64,000 nt of DNA, taken from Chitinophagaceae bacterium. Lineage in GTDB: Bacteria; Bacteroidota; Bacteroidia; Chitinophagales; Chitinophagaceae. Of the stretch, positions 58,023-64,000 are shown one piece after another. A program made the translations under genes and the position numbers. The notes below the pieces were generated by a model, which worked only from the letters and a program-made list of their open reading frames with translations, did no database searches and was not told the DNA's origin. Numbering within the stretch: the stretch's first letter is position 1; each line of letters starts with the position of its first letter. Location: the NCBI GenBank assembly GCA_947374225.1, contig CANCAY010000005.1:19428-83427 (forward strand), read 5' to 3'.

Positions 58023-58079
58023 ATTATAATTTCTTTCTTTTAATTCTTAATTATCACCACTAAATTTCCCTAAATATCA

Positions 58080-58601
58080 TTATCTCACAAACTCCCATAA
58101 AACCACGGCGGCAGCCACCGAGATATTTAAAGAATGTTTCATACCCCATTGCGGTATTTCAATGACACCATCGCAAATGGCAATCACTTCCTCGCTCACC
58201 CCATCCACTTCATTTCCAAAAACAAAAGCAATTGGTGAACCATTCTTATCAACATCATTCAATGCAATACTTCCTTCCGTTTGCTCTATCGCAAATACGA
58301 TATAACCTTGTTTTTTAAGGTCTAAAACAGCGTCGGTAGTTTGTTCGTAATAAACCCAGTCCACCGAATCTGTTGCTCCTAATGCTGTTTTATGAATATC
58401 CCTATGTGGCGGCTGAGGGGTAATACCGCATAAACAAATGCCATTAATCAAAAAAGCGTCGGCAGTTCTGAAAACACTACCCACATTATGCATACTTCTT
58501 ATATGATCCATGACCACCACAATGGGCTTTTTGGGGGCTATTTTAAAGTCCTCCACTGACATCCTTCCTAACTGCTCCATGCTCAATTTACGCATACGCA
58601 A
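58080..58601 (-). CDS. TrmH/SpoU family RNA methyltransferase
   Basis: VVVMDHIRSMHNVGSVFRTADAFLINGICLCGITPQPPH, AFVFGNEVDGVSEEVIAICDGVIEIPQWGMKHSLNISVAAAVVLWEF. Confidence 0.93.
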   Translation of the reverse strand: MRMRKLSMEQLGRMSVEDFKIAPKKPIVVVMDHIRSMHNVGSVFRTADAFLINGICLCGITPQPPHRDIHKTALGATDSVDWVYYEQTTDAVLDLKKQGYIVFAIEQTEGSIALNDVDKNGSPIAFVFGNEVDGVSEEVIAICDGVIEIPQWGMKHSLNISVAAAVVLWEFVR

Positions 58602-58641
58602 AAGTACGGTTTTTATGAAAAATTATGTAGGTTTGTCTGCC

Positions 58642-61239
58642 ATGGCAAAATCCAATTCAGAAACCCCGCTAATGCAGCAGCATAGCGCAATTAAGCAGAA
58701 ATACCCTGACGCCATCTTATTATTTAGAGTGGGCGATTTTTACGAAACTTTCGGACAGGACGCTGTAATTGCTTCTAAAGTGTTGGGCATTACCTTAACT
58801 AAAAGAAATAGTGCCTCGGAAAATAGTAGTGAATTAGCTGGATTTCCGCATCATTCATTGGATACTTATTTGCATAAATTGGTTAAAGCGGGTCATAGAG
58901 TTGCCATATGTGACCAATTGGAAGACCCTAAGTCGGTAAAAGGAATTGTGAAAAGAGGGGTAACAGATATGTTGACACCTGGGATTGCCACCAATGATAA
59001 ATTATTGGAGCATAAACAGAATAATTTCTTGGCGGCAATTTATATGGAAAACGATATGGGTGGTATTGCATTTTTGGATATCACTACCGGTGAATTTTTA
59101 ACAGCAGAGGGCAACACAGAATACATTGATAAACTATTGCAGAGTTTACAACCTGCCGAAATTTTATTTCCTAAAAACTATCTAAATACTTTCAAGGAAA
59201 CTTTCGGAAATGGTTTTTATACTTATGGATTAGATAGTTGGATTTTTGACGCTCCATTTGCAACTGACTTATTATTGAAACAATTTCAAACACAAACTTT
59301 AAAAGGCTTTGGAATTGAAGAACAAACTAAAGCAATAATAGCAGCAGGTGCCATTCTACATTATCTAAAAGAAACAGAACATCCCCATTTACAACATATA
59401 CATTCCATTAGTCGCATTCAAAGAGACGAAATATTGTGGATGGACAAATTTACAATTCGCAATTTAGAACTCATTGGCAATGGTGCGGACCGTAAAGGAT
59501 TATTAGAAGTCATGGATGCCACCAAAAGCCCCATGGGAGCACGTTTGCTTAAACGTTGGCTAATATTCCCATTGCAATCTGTGCAACATATAAATGCAAG
59601 ATTAAATGCAGTTGAGACTTTAATAAATAACCAGGAGCATTCACAAGCGGTATTATCACAAATTGAATTGTGTGGCGACATGGAAAGACTGGCAAGTAAA
59701 TTAGCAAGTCGTAAAATTCAACCTAGGGAATTAATGCAATTGGGCAAGTCCTTGGAAGCAGTGGCGCAAATAAAAATTGCATTAAACGAATCTCCTAATG
59801 ACTACTTAAAAAAATTAAGTACAGACCTAGCCACTTGCGTTGATACAAAAAATAAAATTTACGCTACCCTTTTAGAACAACCACCAGCAACTATTGTAAA
59901 AGGTGGATTTATTAAAGAAGGGGTACTTGCTGAACTAGACGAACTAAGAGCTATTTCAAGTGGTGGAAAAGAATTTTTAACACAAATTCAAAATAAAGAA
60001 GCAGAGATAACGGGTATTTCTTCCTTGAAAATTGGCTACAATAATGTGTATGGGTACTATTTAGAAGTTACCCATGTGCACAAACACAAAGTTCCAACTG
60101 AGTGGATACGTAAGCAAACATTGACTACTGCAGAAAGGTATATCACACCAGAACTGAAAATTTACGAAGAAAAAATATTAGGTGCAGAAGATAAAATTTT
60201 AAGTATTGAGCATCAGTTATACCAACAATTACTAGACCATACTTTGGAAGCATTAAATGCGATTCAAACCAATGGACAAGTGGTAGCCGTAATTGATTGC
60301 TTAATTTGTTTTGCTGGGATTGCTATTCAGTATAAGTATTGCAAACCAACTATTACAACAGATTTAATATTAGATATTAAGGAAGGTCGACATCCTGTAA
60401 TAGAGCAAAACCTGCCAGTAGACCAGTCTTATGTAGCCAATGACCTTTTATTAGATCCCAATAGTCAACAAATAATTATTCTAACGGGGCCCAATATGAG
60501 TGGTAAAAGTGCAGTGCTAAGACAGACTGCTTTAATTACTTTAATGGCGCATATGGGCTCTTATGTGCCTGCAGCAGCCGCTAATGTGCCACTTACCGAT
60601 AAGATATTTACCCGTGTTGGAGCCAACGATAATTTAAGTGCAGGAGAATCTACTTTCATGGTGGAGATGATAGAGACAGCTAGTATCTTAAATAATATTA
60701 GTGAGCGTAGTTTGATCCTATTAGATGAAATTGGAAGAGGTACTTCCACTTACGATGGTATTTCCATTGCATGGAGTATTGTTGAATTTTTAAATCATGC
60801 CAAACAAAAACCTAAAACTTTATTTGCTACACATTACCACGAGCTAAATGATTTAGAAGCGCAGTTACTTAACGTACATAACTTCCATGTTAGCCATAAA
60901 GAAGTGGGTAATAAAATTATATTCTTACGCAAGTTAACCAAAGGTGGTAGCACCCATAGTTTTGGTATACATGTTGCAAAAATGGCGGGTATGCCAAATG
61001 CCTTAGTAGACAGAGCCAATGCTATTTTACAAGAGATGGAATTAAAGAACCAAGGCAGTCAAAATTTAGCTACCCCTACTGCTCAAACGAGCGAATCAAA
61101 ATTTCAGTTGTCTATATTTGATGCACATACAGAAACTTTTGAAGCCCTTAGAAAAGAATTAGATGCCATTGACATTAATAATCTCACACCCGTGGAAGCA
61201 TTAATGAAATTGCAAGCGATAAAGCAGAAGCTGAATTAA
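58642..61239 (+). CDS. mutS: DNA mismatch repair protein MutS
   Basis: Start set to MAKSNSETPLMQQHSAIKQKYPDAILLFRVGDFYETFGQDA; ILTGPNMSGKSAVLRQTALITLMAHMGSYVPA, STFMVEMIETASILNN, LILLDEIGRGTSTYDGISIAW. Confidence 0.97.
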   Translation: MAKSNSETPLMQQHSAIKQKYPDAILLFRVGDFYETFGQDAVIASKVLGITLTKRNSASENSSELAGFPHHSLDTYLHKLVKAGHRVAICDQLEDPKSVKGIVKRGVTDMLTPGIATNDKLLEHKQNNFLAAIYMENDMGGIAFLDITTGEFLTAEGNTEYIDKLLQSLQPAEILFPKNYLNTFKETFGNGFYTYGLDSWIFDAPFATDLLLKQFQTQTLKGFGIEEQTKAIIAAGAILHYLKETEHPHLQHIHSISRIQRDEILWMDKFTIRNLELIGNGADRKGLLEVMDATKSPMGARLLKRWLIFPLQSVQHINARLNAVETLINNQEHSQAVLSQIELCGDMERLASKLASRKIQPRELMQLGKSLEAVAQIKIALNESPNDYLKKLSTDLATCVDTKNKIYATLLEQPPATIVKGGFIKEGVLAELDELRAISSGGKEFLTQIQNKEAEITGISSLKIGYNNVYGYYLEVTHVHKHKVPTEWIRKQTLTTAERYITPELKIYEEKILGAEDKILSIEHQLYQQLLDHTLEALNAIQTNGQVVAVIDCLICFAGIAIQYKYCKPTITTDLILDIKEGRHPVIEQNLPVDQSYVANDLLLDPNSQQIIILTGPNMSGKSAVLRQTALITLMAHMGSYVPAAAANVPLTDKIFTRVGANDNLSAGESTFMVEMIETASILNNISERSLILLDEIGRGTSTYDGISIAWSIVEFLNHAKQKPKTLFATHYHELNDLEAQLLNVHNFHVSHKEVGNKIIFLRKLTKGGSTHSFGIHVAKMAGMPNALVDRANAILQEMELKNQGSQNLATPTAQTSESKFQLSIFDAHTETFEALRKELDAIDINNLTPVEALMKLQAIKQKLN

Positions 61240-61249
61240 TGTTTTACAA

Positions 61250-62134
61250 TTAATCTGCAAACTGTTGTAAATACTTATGAATTTTTTGTTGTAACCCTGC
61301 ACTTACTGGAACCAATGGAAGTCTTAATTCATTTTCAATAACTCCTTGTTCAAACATATAAGCTTTAATGCCTGCAGGGTTATTTTCCTCATACATATAA
61401 GAATACCCTTCTACCAATAAATCGTTTAATCTTTTTGCCATGCTAAAATCTCCTGCCATACAATAACGAATCATATCGCTAAAAGGTTTAGGAAATGCAT
61501 TTGCGGCAACACTAATCACGCCGTCCATGCCGCAAGCTATCTGAGCCATCACTATTTCGTCGTCACCACTCACTACTAAGAAATCAGTTGGGCGGTCTCT
61601 TAATATTTCAATCGTCTGCGCCATTTCTGGACCTGCTTCTTTTACGCCCGCAATATTAGGATGTGCCGCCAAACGTATAGTGGTAGCCGCTGTCATATTA
61701 CGACCTGTACGACCAGGAACATTGTATAATAAAATTGGCTTTGGTGCCGCGTCTGCTAAAGCAATATAATGTTGGTATAAACCTTCTTGAGAAGGTTTGT
61801 TATAATATGGAGTTACGCTTAAAATAGCAACCACTTTTGATAAATCAAATTTGCTAAAAGACTTTATCACTTCTGCCGTATTATTTCCACCAATACCCAC
61901 AACAATAGGCACTCTACTATTTACTTTATTCACCGTGCAATTAAACACTGCTAACTTTTCTTCGTCAGACAATACTACAGACTCCCCAGTAGTTCCTAAT
62001 GTAACCACATAATCAACACCCCCTTGAATTTGGATATCAATTATATTTTCAAGTGCTGCAAAATCAATTGATTTGTCTTTCTTAAATGGGGTTACTAATG
62101 CAACTCCTGTTCCTTTTAGTGTTTGTCTTAACAT
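61250..62134 (-). CDS. dapA: 4-hydroxy-tetrahydrodipicolinate synthase
   Basis: Start set to MLRQTLKGTGVALVTPFKKD; YVVTLGTTGESVVLSDEEK, PYYNKPSQEGLYQHY, LYNVPGRTGRNM. Confidence 0.96.
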   Translation of the reverse strand: MLRQTLKGTGVALVTPFKKDKSIDFAALENIIDIQIQGGVDYVVTLGTTGESVVLSDEEKLAVFNCTVNKVNSRVPIVVGIGGNNTAEVIKSFSKFDLSKVVAILSVTPYYNKPSQEGLYQHYIALADAAPKPILLYNVPGRTGRNMTAATTIRLAAHPNIAGVKEAGPEMAQTIEILRDRPTDFLVVSGDDEIVMAQIACGMDGVISVAANAFPKPFSDMIRYCMAGDFSMAKRLNDLLVEGYSYMYEENNPAGIKAYMFEQGVIENELRLPLVPVSAGLQQKIHKYLQQFAD

Positions 62135-62154
62135 AGTGATTAAAGATAATAATT

Positions 62155-63129
62155 TTATGCTTCTTCCCAAAAGCCCATTTTGCAATATTTTTCAATTCTG
62201 TCTTCTACTCTTTTTGCAGGATTGGTATTAATCACTTCTGCTAAAGCTTTTATAATATTTTCCTTTAACATTTTTGCAGCAGCATCATAATCCCAATGCG
62301 CTCCACCCACTGGCTCTGGAACAATTTCGTCAATCAATCCAAAACCTTTCATATCAATGGAAGTTAATTTTAATTGTTCTGCCGCTAATTCCTTCTTATC
62401 CCAGCTTCTCCATAAAATAGAGCTACAGCTTTCTGGAGAAATTACCGTGTACCAAGTGTTTTCCATCATCAAAGTCTTGTCTCCAACACCAATGCCTAAA
62501 GCTCCACCACTCGCTCCTTCTCCTATAATACATATAATAATGGGTACTTGTAAACGCACCATTTCGTAAATATTACGCGCAATGGCCTCTCCTTGGCCTC
62601 TTTCCTCCGCTTCTAGGCCTGGATAAGCTCCCGGAGTGTCAATTAGGCAAATGACCGGTTTATTGAATTTTTCGGCCAATTTCATCAGTCTAAGGGCCTT
62701 TCTGTACCCCTCAGGATTAGCCATTCCGAAGTTTCTTAGCTGCCTAGCCTTGGTATTGCTCCCTTTTTGCTGACCTATGACCATAACGGTATGGCCGTCT
62801 AATTCGGCAAAACCACCCACCATGGCCTTATCGTCCTTCACATTACGGTCACCATGTAATTCAACAAATTTGTCGAACATAAGGTGCACATACTTTAAGG
62901 TATAAGGGCGGTCTGGATGACGGCTTAATTGCACACGCTGCCAAGGTGAAAGGCTTTCTGTGATTGCTTTTCGCTTGTCTAATATAGATTGCTCCAGTTG
63001 TTTAACGGTAGCAGATAAATCAATTTTAGGATTCTTTTCAGCCAACTTTTTAGTGGCGTCAATTTGTTCATACAAGTCCTTAATAGGTTGTTCGAAATCT
63101 AAAAACTGTCTATTTGGGTATTCTGGCAT
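62155..63129 (-). CDS. accA: Acetyl-CoA carboxylase carboxyltransferase subunit alpha
   Basis: [78 protein letters not shown]. Confidence 0.97.
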   Translation of the reverse strand: MPEYPNRQFLDFEQPIKDLYEQIDATKKLAEKNPKIDLSATVKQLEQSILDKRKAITESLSPWQRVQLSRHPDRPYTLKYVHLMFDKFVELHGDRNVKDDKAMVGGFAELDGHTVMVIGQQKGSNTKARQLRNFGMANPEGYRKALRLMKLAEKFNKPVICLIDTPGAYPGLEAEERGQGEAIARNIYEMVRLQVPIIICIIGEGASGGALGIGVGDKTLMMENTWYTVISPESCSSILWRSWDKKELAAEQLKLTSIDMKGFGLIDEIVPEPVGGAHWDYDAAAKMLKENIIKALAEVINTNPAKRVEDRIEKYCKMGFWEEA

Positions 63130-63177
63130 ATTGTTAGTTTGGGCTGTAAAAATAATACATGATTTTTTAATAAAAGA

Positions 63178-63210
63178 TTTGTTTAAAAAACTTCTTTCCC
63201 CTTATCTTTG
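63178..63210 (+). promoter_or_regulatory. Bacteroidota-type promoter upstream of tRNA-Asp
   Basis: TTTG (63178-63181) - 21 nt - TATCTTTG (63203-63210), matching TTTG/TAnnTTTG. Confidence 0.65.
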
Positions 63211-63245
63211 CAACCCGGAAACGAAAACGCTTCTGGGAAGTTCTT

Positions 63246-63319
63246 GGATCGGTAGTTCAGTTGGTTAGAATGCCGCCCTGTCACGGCGGAGGTCGCGGGT
63301 TCGAGTCCCGTCCGGTCCG
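63246..63319 (+). tRNA. tRNA-Asp (anticodon GTC), CCA not encoded
   Basis: Acceptor GGATCGG/CCGGTCC, anticodon arm CCGCC-CTGTCAC-GGCGG, T-arm GCGGGTTCGAGTCCCGT. Confidence 0.97.
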
Positions 63320-63320
63320 C

Positions 63321-63353
63321 AAAAGCCTAAGTTTCAACAACTTAGGCTTTTTT
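63321..63353 (+). terminator. Rho-independent terminator after tRNA-Asp
   Basis: aaaagcctaag-tttcaacaa-cttaggctttttt. Confidence 0.9.
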
Positions 63354-63381
63354 GTGCCCAAAAATCACAATTTTTTTTGCT

Positions 63382-63768
63382 TTACTTCGATTTTAAAGGA
63401 TATACTCTATTGAACGCCTCTTGTTTTAATTTAAATTCCTTTGCTAAAATTCTTATTGTTTCTTTTGAAAGACCTTTTTTCTTTTTAAGAATATCAGAAA
63501 CCAACCCTTCACTAACGTCTAATAATTTTGCCAACTCAACGTTTTTCATTTTACGATTTTTCATTAAAGACTTCAATAACTCGACTGGATCATATTGATA
63601 AGAAATACTATTTTCAGCATCATATTTTTCAATTAACAAAGTAATCAAATCAATTTCATCCTTTACCGCTTTTGTTTTTACATTAGAAAATAAAAGTGTT
63701 TTAATCACTTTAGCATATTTATTATACTGACTATCGGATGCTATAATTGTATATTTTAATGTTTGCAT
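63382..63768 (-). CDS. HigA-like helix-turn-helix (XRE) antitoxin/regulator
   Basis: 128 aa; LLKSLMKNRKMKNVELAKLLDVSEGLVSDILKKKKGLSKETIRILAKEFKLKQEAF. Confidence 0.8.
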   Translation of the reverse strand: MQTLKYTIIASDSQYNKYAKVIKTLLFSNVKTKAVKDEIDLITLLIEKYDAENSISYQYDPVELLKSLMKNRKMKNVELAKLLDVSEGLVSDILKKKKGLSKETIRILAKEFKLKQEAFNRVYPLKSK

Positions 63769-63947
63769 AAAATGTCTGCTGTTAAAAAATAATGATAAAG
63801 TCTTTTGGAGTTTCCTAGTTAGACATTTTAATTTTCCAAATTAAATCCTCAAAGGATATTCTACTCCTTGAATTTTGTAGCACGAAGCTTCTTATATTTT
63901 TAGTGAAGATATTGTTGAAAAACCAGTAAATTAATAAATGAGAACTT

Positions 63948-63994
63948 TCTAATTAAGTGAAAAATGAAAATTGTTTATTTTTCACTTAATTAGA
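63948..63994. repeat. Long AT-rich inverted repeat (18-bp perfect arms)
   Basis: tctaattaagtgaaaaat - 11 nt - atttttcacttaattaga. Confidence 0.85.
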
Positions 63995-64000
63995 TATTAA

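Noticed and set aside
58510-58641. mutS N-terminal extension overlapping the divergent TrmH-family gene
   Set aside because: The canonical MutS start region begins at MAKSNSETPLMQQHS (58642); the upstream part is just an open frame.
63769-63947. Possible HigB toxin upstream of the HigA-like gene
   Set aside because: The minus-strand frames give only short or degenerate translations (e.g. ...SFVLQNSRSRISFEDLIWKIKMSN*) with no HigB-like motif.

Overview
64 kb of a Bacteroidota chromosome. Gene content, the tmRNA tag type and TAnnTTTG promoters suggest a Chitinophagaceae-like organism, but that placement is inference. Most of the window is ordinary core genome: ftsK (truncated at the left edge and absent from the ORF track), aroK, pyrF, rseP, dxr, rplU-rpmA, polX, the infA-rpmJ-rpsM-rpsK-rpsD-rpoA-rplQ block, carA, aroQ, rpe, phoH, def, ruvX, a UbiA-family prenyltransferase, mutS, dapA, accA, a tmRNA and a tRNA-Asp. 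No CRISPR array, rRNA operon, prophage or intact transposon was seen. I did not find a clear-cut new system. The most unusual items are: (i) a secreted mosaic protein (23077-25485) with a collagen-like stretch, tail-fibre-like segments and an ice-binding-like DUF3494 module that looks circularly permuted; (ii) a PIG-L deacetylase / M14 carboxypeptidase / gamma-glutamyltransferase cluster in which the first two share a GATase1-like C-terminal region; (iii) a perfect 32-bp palindrome over a stop codon between convergent genes; (iv) a terminator whose loop coincides with the -33 box of the carA promoter; (v) hairpins at several junctions of the ribosomal-protein/rpoA block, some with UUCG loops; (vi) an 18-bp hairpin and an orphan HigA-like regulator downstream of tRNA-Asp. 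All calls come from reading the sequence and the supplied translations; no database search was run.
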